Source of the DNA: an uncultured SAR324 cluster bacterium
GTDB taxonomy: Bacteria; SAR324; NAC60-12
NCBI GenBank assembly: GCA_905182865.1
Contig: CAJJCY010000002.1
Location: forward strand, 567,040 to 631,039
Direction of reading: 5' to 3'
Length of the DNA stretch: 64,000 nt
Every line of letters starts with the position of its first letter. Positions within the stretch are counted from its first letter, which is position 1. The position numbers and the translations under genes were made by a program. This document shows, one piece after another, positions 47,445 through 56,437 of the stretch. The notes under the pieces were generated by a model. The model was not told the origin of the DNA. It was given only the letters and a program-made list of their open reading frames with translations, and made no database searches.

Positions 47445-48247
47445 ATGTTTCTCTTTTAGGAATAGTTTTTTTCGTACCGCGTAAAAAAGGATCTAAATTT
47501 TATTTTCTAATTGATGTTCAGCAACCAGCACTATACTACAGGTATCTTCACCTCTCTGTTAAAGATGTCTCACCAAATTATGATTGCTCTCAATACTCTC
47601 CACTATAATAAATTTTGTATCGCCGGATTGAAATTCAAGATAATTAATTATTTGATAAACCTGATCAAAATGCACGACATGGGTGGTATTTAACAGTTGC
47701 TGGTATCGAGTGGCGCTAGAATCCAAAACGACGAATGGCCATCACCAATGTTGATATTCCAGTCACACTATTTTGGAAGTTTTCTATCTCGAGTAACTCG
47801 AGATACTCTTATGGCAATATTCTTATATAGAAAAATCCTAAATTTGTAAAAAATCCTACCATTTCGAAATGGTTTTGTAAAGCGGAATGCCTCACAAGAA
47901 AATATAAATGGGATTTTGTTGATTTATTGTAGATTTCTTAAAGATCTGGACGGTCTATTGAAATTTTCGCTGCTTTTTTTCCGTGCTGGTTAGAAAATAT
48001 TGGATTGTAGAAAAAGCGATCCATGAGGTTTAAGAGCCACATTCTTCCTCCTAATAATAAGCTTCATCTGGGAACAAACAATGGATTGTTATGTTTGTCT
48101 TAGACTTAAAATGAATTTGATTCCAAAAAAAAAGTAAGATATGATTTTCAATATTAAATTGATTGGAGTATTGTTGAAAAAGAAAAAGTGGCGAAAAGCT
48201 TTATCCAAACCCAATAAAACAGTCTAATGAATTATCAATGGAGATAA
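47445..48247. other. Long divergent intergenic region between the decarboxylase pair and the cupin gene
   Basis: About 800 AT-rich bases without a supported gene; a 60-codon frame at 47511-47693 has no ribosome site or motif. It should contain two divergent promoters. The only structured element seen is a 21-base palindrome at 47785-47805. Confidence 0.5.
47785..47805. promoter_or_regulatory. 21-base perfect palindrome, possible operator
   Basis: TATCTCGAGT and ACTCGAGATA flank a single A, a perfect ten-plus-ten dyad in the divergent region. Without a T-run and with a one-base centre it is unlikely to be a terminator; a dimeric regulator site is the simplest reading. It lies about 340 bases from the decarboxylase start and 440 from the cupin start. 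Confidence 0.4.
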
Positions 48248-48640
48248 ATGTCTGATAATAAACAACTACCTGATTGGATATACAACATAAATCTTGAATC
48301 TAAAGGTATAACAAGAAAACTTGCAGACGGAATAAATACTCGAATTTTTGTAGGAGAAAACACTATGCTTTCTGTTGTAAAAATAGAGTCTAATTCATCT
48401 GGTAATATTCACAGTCATGTTGAAGAACAGTGGGGGTTTTTAATTGAAGGGGAGTGCATCCGTATCCAAGGAGATGAAGAATTTAAGGCAAAAGCAGGTG
48501 ACTTCTGGCATACTCCCAGTGGTGTGTCGCATGGCATCCGTACTGAGTCGGTTGGTGCAGTGGTGCTGGATATTTTTAGTCCACCAAGAGCAGAGTACAA
48601 AAATGCTGGTGAGGGCTTTGGACAAGCCCAAAAAGATTAG
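48248..48640 (+). CDS. Single-domain cupin protein
   Basis: 130 residues with the two cupin motifs: GNIHSHVEEQWGFLIEGE (metal ligands His, His and Glu) and FWHTPSGVSHGI (third His). The ribosome site GGAGA is five bases before the ATG. It precedes an HpcH/HpaI aldolase gene by seven bases, so a role in the metabolism of a sugar acid or aromatic catabolite is plausible, but cupins are too diverse for a firm call. Confidence 0.85.
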   Translation: MSDNKQLPDWIYNINLESKGITRKLADGINTRIFVGENTMLSVVKIESNSSGNIHSHVEEQWGFLIEGECIRIQGDEEFKAKAGDFWHTPSGVSHGIRTESVGAVVLDIFSPPRAEYKNAGEGFGQAQKD

Positions 48641-48647
48641 TCTTAAG

Positions 48648-49415
48648 ATGAGAAAAAATAAGTTAAAACAACTGTGGAAAGAAGGTAAAACTGCTATCAA
48701 TGCATGGTTGACTATTCCAAGTGCGTGGACAGCGGAAACGATTGCTCATACTGGATTCGATGCCATTACTATTGATATGCAGCATGGGTTAGCCGACTAT
48801 CAGACAACCTTGTCTATGCTGCATGCAATTTCAACGACTGATGCTGTACCACTAGCTCGTGTACCTTGGAATGAGCCTGCCACCATTATGCGGCTCTTAG
48901 ATGCAGGTGTTTATGGTCTTGTTTGTCCTATGGTCAACAGTCGAGAAGAAGCAGAGGCTTTTGTAGGTGCGTGTCGCTATCCGCCACTTGGATTCCGGAG
49001 CTATGGTCCAATACGGGCAAATGTTTATGCGGGTGATGACTATTTTGAAAATGCAAACCAGACGGTCATAACATTAGCTATGATTGAAACAGCGCAAGCC
49101 TTGGAGAATCTGGAGGATATTGTGACTACTCCCGGTCTGGATGGTGTTTATGTAGGAACCATAGATTTAAGTATAAGTATGGGATTGGCCGGATTGGGAG
49201 ACTTGAATGACAAAAAATTACAAAACGCTCTAAACATTATTATGACACAAATCAATAAACACGACTGTATTGCAGGAATACATGCAAGCACACCAGAAAG
49301 TGCGAAAAAACTATCTGAACAAGGTTTTCGTTTGATAACACCAGTAAATGATACGAATTTATTGCGTGATGCGGCAATAAATGCCCTTGAAGAGACTCGC
49401 AAATGGATTGGATAA
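48648..49415 (+). CDS. HpcH/HpaI family aldolase
   Basis: From ATG at 48648 the protein has 255 residues; the longer frame from 48444 runs through the cupin gene and is not used. Family motifs: WLTIPSAWTAETIAHTGFDAITIDMQHG (metal and base region), ARVPWNEPATIMRLLDAGVYGLVCPMV, and MIETAQALENLEDI with the metal-binding Glu. It cleaves 2-keto-3-deoxy sugar acids or 4-hydroxy-2-oxo acids to pyruvate and an aldehyde; the exact substrate is open. Confidence 0.9.
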   Translation: MRKNKLKQLWKEGKTAINAWLTIPSAWTAETIAHTGFDAITIDMQHGLADYQTTLSMLHAISTTDAVPLARVPWNEPATIMRLLDAGVYGLVCPMVNSREEAEAFVGACRYPPLGFRSYGPIRANVYAGDDYFENANQTVITLAMIETAQALENLEDIVTTPGLDGVYVGTIDLSISMGLAGLGDLNDKKLQNALNIIMTQINKHDCIAGIHASTPESAKKLSEQGFRLITPVNDTNLLRDAAINALEETRKWIG

Positions 49416-49585
49416 ATACTTTTCTGAAATAGTACTGAAAAGGCTGTCTAACAAGGTGATGGAGTGAAGGGGGTTTCCCAGATCACTTTTCATCATCGCT
49501 CTCTAAAACTAATATAGAAAATCTTCTATTTCGTGTTACATCGTTGAGGAGTTGGCGTACGTGTGTATACAAAACTTTTAACAAA

Positions 49586-50575
49586 TTAGTCCTCGTTTTT
49601 CCAATGTTCCATCATTTTGTTAACCAATTCCAAATGAGTTAGAATTGTTTCCTGTTGTTCTCTGGATATTTGCTGCCAGTTTGCTGTAATTACCTCCTGA
49701 ATTTTCCTGAGTTTTGTTTCTGTTATGGATGAATCTGAAGAAGCCAGAGATTTAACTGCAGGCTGAAGTTTATTCAGTTGTGAACTTTTTTCACGCTGCA
49801 GAAGTTCATGATAATTCCAACCAAAAAGAGAACATATTCGTTTCAGCAGTTCCTGTTCCGGAAACACTTCTCCAGCTTCAATCTGTTCGTAGTATTCAGT
49901 GCTGATTTGCAGCAAAAGGGAAAGTCCTTCCACATTTTGCTTTGCCTCAATTCTTGACTGCTGAATTAGTTTGTGAAGGGTAACACTTTCGGGAATATCA
50001 GGAATTTCCGGTAGTTCGATCTTTGGAAGTCTTGCCTGCATTTCTTTGACAGGCAGTGGAGGTTGCCGAGTACCATATAAAATCGGACTATGACTGTTAA
50101 TTTTTTGTCGAATTTGTTTGTAGTTCCAACCATATAAAGAACACAATTTACGCAACAAGTCATCTGGAGGAATGAGACCTGATTCGAATTCTTCATAATA
50201 ATCTGGAGCTATGCTAAGTAAGGTGGCTATCCCTAGTGTATTTTGACCGGCCGTTATACGGGCTTCCTGAATCATTTTCGCAAACTGAGGCACTTCGGTT
50301 TTAGACGAAGTTTCTTCTGCTAAAGAAGAATCCGATTTTTCCAGGTCTTTTTTCTTGGATTTAACGGAGGGAGTTTTGTCGGCAAGACGTTTGATGTCGT
50401 TATAATTCCACTCAAAAAGTACACAAAGTCGCTTAAGAATGTCATCCGGAGGAATCCAATCTTCCTCCAACCTGGCAAATTCATCTGGCTCCAACTGCAT
50501 CAGCAATGCCAGTCCTTCTATGCTCTGGCCAATATCTTCGCGGAATTCGCGAATCATTTCATTCAGTTTGGACAC
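49586..50575 (-). CDS. Protein with three repeated XRE-like helix-turn-helix modules
   Basis: 329 residues with three copies of a module of about 65 residues, at about 1-66, 97-165 and 205-268. Each has the same order: a helix with I-x-x-x-R, Q-x-x-x-G-L-A-x-L-L, an F/Y-E-x-x-E/F turn, then a P-x-x-x-L-L-x-x-L-C-x-L-F/Y-G/E-W-N-Y end. The linkers are charged and Ser/Pro-rich. A C-terminal tail of about 60 residues is helical. This resembles Cro/C1-type HTH domains but no DNA-binding ligand is visible. It is monocistronic. The function is unknown. Confidence 0.7.
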   Translation of the reverse strand: MSKLNEMIREFREDIGQSIEGLALLMQLEPDEFARLEEDWIPPDDILKRLCVLFEWNYNDIKRLADKTPSVKSKKKDLEKSDSSLAEETSSKTEVPQFAKMIQEARITAGQNTLGIATLLSIAPDYYEEFESGLIPPDDLLRKLCSLYGWNYKQIRQKINSHSPILYGTRQPPLPVKEMQARLPKIELPEIPDIPESVTLHKLIQQSRIEAKQNVEGLSLLLQISTEYYEQIEAGEVFPEQELLKRICSLFGWNYHELLQREKSSQLNKLQPAVKSLASSDSSITETKLRKIQEVITANWQQISREQQETILTHLELVNKMMEHWKNED

Positions 50576-50754
50576 TGTTATATGCTGAAGTTACAATTCC
50601 GTGATTCGAGAAAGTTTTGCAATTACCGTCCTTTTACGTCCAGAATCTGAGTGTGCCGCTTTAAGGTCCTCAAAATCAAATAGACAGCAAGAGTAGTCCA
50701 GAACAAATTGAATTCTGGATTTTAGATTTCTTTAAGCATCAGCCGGAAATAGAA

Positions 50755-51363
50755 TTAGAATATTTTAAAAGCTGTAAAACAAAATATCAGAGCAAAGAGG
50801 CTGGAATATTCTCTGCGCAGGATGTTTTTAAATGAAAAATTTAATGAAGGGCTATCCCATTTAGAAAAATCTGGAAAGAAGCCTCGAGTCTCTGCTGACC
50901 ACTTTTCAAAGTCATCTCCAAACTTTGTTCTGAGGAAATCTTCTTCTGCAACCATGATTCGTTCATAATAGAGGGTAAAAGCCAAGGTGTAAATCACAGG
51001 CATCCACCAGGAATATGGGAACAGAGCAATGCCAAGTCCCATTATGTAATTCCCTAGGTAAAGTGGGTGTCTGACAACAGAGTACCATCCACTGGTATTA
51101 AGGACTTCTGCAATCTGCTCTCTCGTATTTCTTCCGGAAGTGTTTTGCGGAGTGTGTCCAACTACCATAATCCTGAATAACAATCCCAGTAATCCAACAA
51201 TCAAACAGAATAATCCCCATGTTGTAGTCATATCCCGACTGCCTCCCACATATTCATATTCTCCCATTGCAGGAATGAAAAACAGAATTATGACAATGGG
51301 GAAATAACTTCTCCAGCGAAACAGCCAGTATCCACTGGAAACAAGTTTTTTTTCAAGTTTCAT
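50755..51363 (-). CDS. ICMT/PEMT-like membrane methyltransferase
   Basis: 202 residues with four to five helices and the isoprenylcysteine/phospholipid methyltransferase signature: GWYSVVRHPLYLGNYIMGLG followed by YYERIMVAEEDFLRTKFGDDFEKW, the conserved E-E region. Bacterial members methylate lipids or other membrane compounds from S-adenosylmethionine. The N-terminal helix FRWRSYFPIVIILFFI follows a short charged start. Substrate cannot be told from the sequence. Confidence 0.8.
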   Translation of the reverse strand: MKLEKKLVSSGYWLFRWRSYFPIVIILFFIPAMGEYEYVGGSRDMTTTWGLFCLIVGLLGLLFRIMVVGHTPQNTSGRNTREQIAEVLNTSGWYSVVRHPLYLGNYIMGLGIALFPYSWWMPVIYTLAFTLYYERIMVAEEDFLRTKFGDDFEKWSAETRGFFPDFSKWDSPSLNFSFKNILRREYSSLFALIFCFTAFKIF

Positions 51364-51655
51364 TCAGAGACTCCTTTAAATTTGTTTTTAAGTATTTTTC
51401 AAAAGTTTAACCATTGCCGAAAGGCTGCTTTCGAAACAGATGTTTTAATTTCATGCAATGATTCTTCCAGCAGGAATTGTTGCACAAATATAATCATATC
51501 CAACCAGGTAAGAAAACCAAATATTTTAAATCGAATTGATTTACTGTGACAAATTTTTACACAAGCTAAAAGGCATAACTCTTGGATTCATTTTCATTGT
51601 GGTTGTTGCCAAAATTCAGGACTACCTGAGACATTTATGTTTCCTGTTTATTTAT

Positions 51656-52801
51656 ATGAAAATAAAAGGTTTATTAAAATTATTGTTTGCATTTATTATT
51701 TCTATAGCTTGGAATAATTCTGCTCAAGCAGGCTCAATAAATTCCGGACTGGGTCCCCTGGAAATTCGTCCGCAATTTATTGTAAGTCAGCCTTTTTTGG
51801 CCATGACTCCAGAAAATAGTTCTACTCTCAAAGGAGGAGAATCCAGACTGTCTGTCGGAATAGAGATCGCAAATACTTTTGTCAACACTCAGGGACCAAC
51901 TGAACAAATCACAAAAAAAGAAGTGGTCCGTGGATTAACAAAAGAAGATTTTTACGATAAAAACGGGGATGTAATTAAGGGATACAGCTTGTATCTGGAT
52001 GTAGAAACTAAACGTAAAAATTTAAAGTACAACTATGGAATTTCCGATTCATTAGAATTCAAACTAAAAATCCCATTTTTATCTTTTGACGGAGGATTCA
52101 TGGACAGCAGCATAGAAAGTGTACATAGCCTGATTGGAGTTTCAAATTTTAAACAGGGTGGAGCTTATCGTGGCCTTTCTGAGCGCAACAAATATGACTA
52201 TTATGTAGTCAAGGACGGAAAATTTGTTTATGCCAGCAACCAGATTATTTACAATGTACGTGGTGAACCAAGCATGGGTCTCAAGTGGAACTTGTCTGAA
52301 GGGGGAAATGTCATGCCAGCAGTTACTTTAAAACTTTCCTACAAATTTGCCAATTCCGACCGTAACGGAGAACAAAAATTAGTTCGCACTGGTGGTGTAG
52401 ATTGGGGCCACTACCTGATTCTGTCCAAAGGATTTGATAAATGGATTGTCTACTTTGGTGATGGAAAAACCAGAATTGGTCAAAATCTGGGATTTGCATC
52501 TTCAATATACCATCAGTTTATGTCAATGGAGTACCGAATTGAAGAAGAAGAATCATTTGTTTTCCAGACTGTTTCGCAAAGCAGCATTTTTCCGGAAACA
52601 GCCGCCAATTCCCGTTCTACAGTTGGAGGAAATCAGGAGCAGCGAAATTCTAACTTAAGTGTTGCCACCAGTGTTTCTGCATTCGGATATAAATTTCTTT
52701 CAGGTCCAATCTTTTGGGAAACAGGATTTGTTCAGGATTATAATAATTTTGGAAATGAAACCGATTTTGTTTTATTTTGGGAGATGGGGGTTAATTGGTA
52801 A
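51656..52801 (+). CDS. Outer-membrane DUF3187-like beta-barrel protein
   Basis: From ATG at 51656 (MKIKGLLKLLFAF) 381 residues with a signal peptide ending NSAQA; the longer frame to 51536 adds an unlikely second hydrophobic start. The mature part begins LGPLEIRPQFIVSQPF, the pattern of DUF3187 proteins, and shows alternating strands to the final W (ends FWEMGVNW, a barrel terminal aromatic). Probably an outer-membrane porin-like barrel of unknown cargo. The next gene starts within its stop. Confidence 0.72.
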   Translation: MKIKGLLKLLFAFIISIAWNNSAQAGSINSGLGPLEIRPQFIVSQPFLAMTPENSSTLKGGESRLSVGIEIANTFVNTQGPTEQITKKEVVRGLTKEDFYDKNGDVIKGYSLYLDVETKRKNLKYNYGISDSLEFKLKIPFLSFDGGFMDSSIESVHSLIGVSNFKQGGAYRGLSERNKYDYYVVKDGKFVYASNQIIYNVRGEPSMGLKWNLSEGGNVMPAVTLKLSYKFANSDRNGEQKLVRTGGVDWGHYLILSKGFDKWIVYFGDGKTRIGQNLGFASSIYHQFMSMEYRIEEEESFVFQTVSQSSIFPETAANSRSTVGGNQEQRNSNLSVATSVSAFGYKFLSGPIFWETGFVQDYNNFGNETDFVLFWEMGVNW

Positions 52802-53455
52802 GCAAAGTTTTAAAAACCACTTTTACATTAATATGTTTATTTTTCCATGTTTCAACGGGGTGGTGTGTAGATCAAACGGTGGTCTATTATGCGGTTCAAT
52901 ATGGGCAGCAAGACACCGGAAATACTGCTCCATTAGTAGGGCAAAGTGGCTCATACTTAAAAAGTCTGGAATCTAAACATGGTGCATTGAAGGAAAATCG
53001 GCAGGTAAGTCCAAAAGTGTTGACCTTCGATTTTTACAAAACGAATGGGTCAGTTGCCAGCGGATTTGGATTAGAGGTCCACAGATACAAAAAAATATAT
53101 ACTTTTGAAAACAGATCCCTCTCAGGTCGATATTTCTGCAGTAGGATTATTATACGGATTGAATTTTTATTACAGAGGAGATTTTATGTTTCCGTTTTTA
53201 GGTTTTGGAACAGGAAATTATTCTGCAAAAGTGGAAGAAGAATTAGTAACAGGAAGTTCTACGACTGTTGGTACTATTTTCGGACAGGTTGACAAACCAT
53301 TTTATTATAAATTTGGGGTACGCATTCCTTTAAATGGTCTGGGCATAATTCTCACTCAGCAGTATATTTCTGCCAATTTTGATGTCTCCACTGAAAATAA
53401 GCCTCTCTCACTCGGCGGCACAGTTACGTTTATTGGTCTTTATTACGGATTTTGA
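52795..53455 (+). pseudogene. Outer-membrane barrel-like protein interrupted at an A7 run
   Basis: The first frame (TTG 52795) gives a signal peptide (LICLFFHVSTGWC) and beta-strand-like sequence to GLEVHRYKKI; the second, from about 53096, continues KTDPSQVDISAVGLLYGLNFYYRGD to a C-terminal YYGF, a normal outer-membrane end with Phe last. The shift lies at seven A (53089-53095); six would give one chain of about 219 residues. It overlaps the end of the DUF3187 gene, so the two are likely co-expressed. Indel or sequence error. Confidence 0.7.
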
Positions 53456-53991
53456 TTCAAGACAGCATTGTAATCGACTAAATGAGCACCTGCAAAATAG
53501 CAACCGGAATTCACTATGCGGACATACCAGCTCTGTTAGTGGTTCATGGTGTACGTCCGTTATTTAAATACACAACTCCGGAGCAGTCTTTTCTTACTTT
53601 AAATAAAATGGTGCGACATAAATAGGACTGGAAATTAGTTTGCCGGCTTTATAACCAAAGATCCGTAAGTAAATATATCCTGGACTACTGGGAATATTAG
53701 GCTTATTTATATCTAAAATGGAGGGAGATAGGGTACTACTTGCAGGATTACAAAAGAGTTAAACAGTTTAATCATTTATATTCAATAAGAATGCCAAAGT
53801 GCTAGTACAAAGTTTTTATAAATTTTTAGATAAAACAAAAGTTGCTTAGCAGCATCTCCTTGAAAATCAGGAAATGTTTACGACCAAATTCAATCCGTGT
53901 ATTTTTGAGACCTGAGTAAAGAAAAATATCGAGTGTTTCTTCAGTCTTGCAGGTTTTGACAACTTTTTGGGGAATTTAATAAAAGGCAGGG
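53456..53991. other. Intergenic region between two convergent blocks
   Basis: About 535 bases. On the minus strand a frame of about 54 codons ending at 53594 reads STLSPSILDINKPNIPSS and ISSPIYVAPFYLK, which looks protein-like but has no start codon and is preceded by TAA. No supported gene. Confidence 0.4.
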
Positions 53992-54021
53992 AAAAAATGA
54001 GGGCCAAAAAGTGGCCCTCAT
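53992..54021 (-). terminator. Rho-independent terminator of the flagellar block
   Basis: On the minus strand ATGAGGGCCA pairs with TGGCCCTCAT around a CTTTT loop (ten perfect pairs) and is followed by T5-T6. It lies just after the flgE stop. Confidence 0.9.
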
Positions 54022-54033
54022 TATATCGGTTAA

Positions 54034-55518
54034 TTACCGTTTCATGTTGATCAGGTCCTGAATCATCTCATCAGAAGTCGTTACTGTTTTAGCACTTGCC
54101 TGAAAGGCACGCTGGGTTTCAACCATCTTTACAAATTCATCAGAAAGATCAACGTTTGATTGCTCCAGACTTTTACTGCGAATTTCACCCAAACCTGCAG
54201 TACCAGCCTCACCTGTCACTTTCTTGCCGGAACCTAAAGTTTCAACAAGCATGTTCTCACCGACTTGAGCAAGTTTCCCTGGATTGTCAAATTTAGTCAA
54301 AACGAGCCTGCCAATTGCACGAGTGTATCCTGCATCAAAGACACCATTCACAGTGCCATTATCTTCCAGGAAAATACTTTCCAAAGTTCCTGCAGGGTTA
54401 CCATCTGCACTGGTTCTAAGAACATTGTAGCTTCCGGCAAACTGAGTAATACCATCCAATCCGGATCTGGGATCTGTCGGATCATCAGGATTATAGCCAT
54501 CTCCGAGGTGCAGTCCTACAATTATCGGATTACTACCACCAAAAGGAACAGCAAATTGCGGAACCCCTGTGTCAGGATTTACAGGCTGTGGAATCAATCG
54601 AGGCGGCCCGGCAGGCAGAGGCTCACCATTCGGCCCAACCCCTCCAGGTTGAGCTTCAAAAGAACCTCCTGTCGCAGCAATTAATTTTCCATCATCTGTA
54701 AACTGCATGAATCCGCCGCCCACTGCGACCATAGTTCCCGGAACCTGTCCCAAAGAAGCTCCATCAAACATCATGTAATATTCCCACTGATTACTAACGC
54801 CTGTTCCCGCAATTGGCTGGCCTGTACCCGGATCAATTTGTTCAGGAAGGTCCGGACGTTTTCTCATGGCAATTGTTGCAGCGTGAGAATTACCAAGGGC
54901 ATCATAAACTGTGGTTGATGTTGCGAAATTATACATGCTGTCCAGTACATTGGTTGGATCAACTGGAACATCTTTGACGACTGCATTTGCGTCAAGGTTT
55001 GCAGCTATTTTAAGACCAGTTCCTCTTGCTCCATCCCCAGTTGGTCGAGGAGCATCAACAAGACCTAAAACTTTAAGTGCTCCCGGAATCCCTTTACTCT
55101 CACTGGTTACTCGATCCACTTTCAACGCCTGTACACGTCCTCCCCGCAGAGTGGAAAGAAACCCCTCTTTATCGTAAGAAAACTGTCCGTTACGGGTGTA
55201 TGACTCTTTGCCGGTAGTCTCATTGACGATGGTAAAAAAACCAGGGCCGGCAATTGCCATATCAGTGTTGAGAGTTGTGGTTTGAAATGCTCCCTGTGAA
55301 TAATCCATTGACACACCACCAATTTTCACGCCATTACTGGCCTTAGTGAAGGTAGCTCCCTGAGGCCATGAATTTCCCATTAAGTCCTCAAATGCAACTT
55401 GGTTGCTTTTGAACCCAAAGGTATTCACATTGGCAATGTTATTACCAATAATCTGCATGGTCTTGCCCTGGGTCCTTACTCCGCTGGCCCCAGTATTTAA
55501 TGATCCAAGTAACGCCAT
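54034..55518 (-). CDS. flgE: Flagellar hook protein FlgE
   Basis: 494 residues. The N-terminal flagellar rod motif (LNTGASGVRTQGKTMQIIGNNIANVNTFGFKS), DMAIAGPGFFTIVN and the C-terminal IRSKSLEQSNVDLSDEFVKMVETQRAFQASAK tail are those of hook and rod proteins; the long variable middle and length fit FlgE rather than FlgF/G. Its ATG follows AAGGAGAAAT. It is the last gene of the block and is followed by a terminator. Confidence 0.95.
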   Translation of the reverse strand: MALLGSLNTGASGVRTQGKTMQIIGNNIANVNTFGFKSNQVAFEDLMGNSWPQGATFTKASNGVKIGGVSMDYSQGAFQTTTLNTDMAIAGPGFFTIVNETTGKESYTRNGQFSYDKEGFLSTLRGGRVQALKVDRVTSESKGIPGALKVLGLVDAPRPTGDGARGTGLKIAANLDANAVVKDVPVDPTNVLDSMYNFATSTTVYDALGNSHAATIAMRKRPDLPEQIDPGTGQPIAGTGVSNQWEYYMMFDGASLGQVPGTMVAVGGGFMQFTDDGKLIAATGGSFEAQPGGVGPNGEPLPAGPPRLIPQPVNPDTGVPQFAVPFGGSNPIIVGLHLGDGYNPDDPTDPRSGLDGITQFAGSYNVLRTSADGNPAGTLESIFLEDNGTVNGVFDAGYTRAIGRLVLTKFDNPGKLAQVGENMLVETLGSGKKVTGEAGTAGLGEIRSKSLEQSNVDLSDEFVKMVETQRAFQASAKTVTTSDEMIQDLINMKR

Positions 55519-55620
55519 TTTATTTCTCCTTAAGCTAAATTAGAAACATACCAGGCGATACAGTCCATTGCTTCGCGTAGATATAATTAAAAAATGAATA
55601 GTTTAAAACTAATCGTTTAT

Positions 55621-55642
55621 GGTTGAACTTGCATGTTCAACC
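55621..55642 (-). promoter_or_regulatory. Hairpin between flgD and flgE
   Basis: GGTTGAAC and GTTCAACC form an eight-pair stem around a six-base loop, five bases after the flgD stop, without a T-run. It may set the higher level of flgE mRNA relative to flgD, as hook subunits are needed in many copies. Confidence 0.5.
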
Positions 55643-55646
55643 GGTC

Positions 55647-56426
55647 TTAATCAGAACTTCTGGAACTCCATGCAGGAGTTTTTCGTGTCATCAGTTCAGA
55701 TCGTGCTGGAAGAGGGATTGCGTTTTGATATCTCAAATTTGATTTATTACCTAAACCAACAATTTCATCCGCAGGTACCCACTCACCATTAATTTTCAGT
55801 AGTGGTTTACTACCTTCAAAACGGATCATGGATACTTGACCAGATTTAGTCAGTGTGACTCCAATATCTTCTCCACCATCAGTTCTTGCAAAGACGTTGA
55901 AGCTGTACTTCCCATCCGGCATTACATCTCCGTCATTGTCACGGCCATCCCAGGAAAAATCATGAACGCCCTGTGCTCTGCTTTCAAGATTGATCTTTCG
56001 AATCATTTCACCAGTGGAATCCTGCACAAGGAGCATGACCCTGTCAGCACTTCCTTCCAACTTGTAGGCAACCGGTACAGAATCACCATTTTTCAAAGGT
56101 ATTTCGCTGGCTCCAACTTCCACATCTTTATCCAATAAACTACCAGCAGTGGCCCGAGCAATCTGCTGCTGAATTGCCATCAATTTTGCAGTCTGATTAT
56201 TAAGGTTCTGTAACTGTTCCACTGTACCCATTGATGCCAATTGCTGCATCATGCCTGCTGAATCCATGGGATCAAGGGGGTCCTGGTTAGCCATTTGAGT
56301 CATCAGTAAATTCAGAAAATCTTGTTTCCCCAGTTCTTTCCCGTCGGTACTGTTCGTTGAAGCACGGTTACGTAAGCCTGTCGCACTGACTTGCAGGGCC
56401 TGTTCAACGTTGTTTCCTATATTCAT
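55647..56426 (-). CDS. flgD: Flagellar hook capping protein FlgD
   Basis: 259 residues. The N-terminal FlgD signature is GKQDFLNLLMTQMANQDPLDPMDSAGMMQQLASMGTVEQL (quoted in part), followed by the FlgD Tudor/Ig-like region with RVMLLVQDSTGEMIRKIN and FSWDGRDNDGDVMPDGKYSF. The hook cap directs FlgE assembly. It lies between fliK and flgE, the usual order, eleven bases from the fliK end. Confidence 0.95.
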   Translation of the reverse strand: MNIGNNVEQALQVSATGLRNRASTNSTDGKELGKQDFLNLLMTQMANQDPLDPMDSAGMMQQLASMGTVEQLQNLNNQTAKLMAIQQQIARATAGSLLDKDVEVGASEIPLKNGDSVPVAYKLEGSADRVMLLVQDSTGEMIRKINLESRAQGVHDFSWDGRDNDGDVMPDGKYSFNVFARTDGGEDIGVTLTKSGQVSMIRFEGSKPLLKINGEWVPADEIVGLGNKSNLRYQNAIPLPARSELMTRKTPAWSSRSSD

Positions 56427-56437
56427 AATTACCTTTT

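Noticed and set aside
48444-48647. Upstream extension of the aldolase frame
   Set aside because: It lies wholly inside the cupin gene in another frame; the aldolase family sequence starts at the ATG at 48648.
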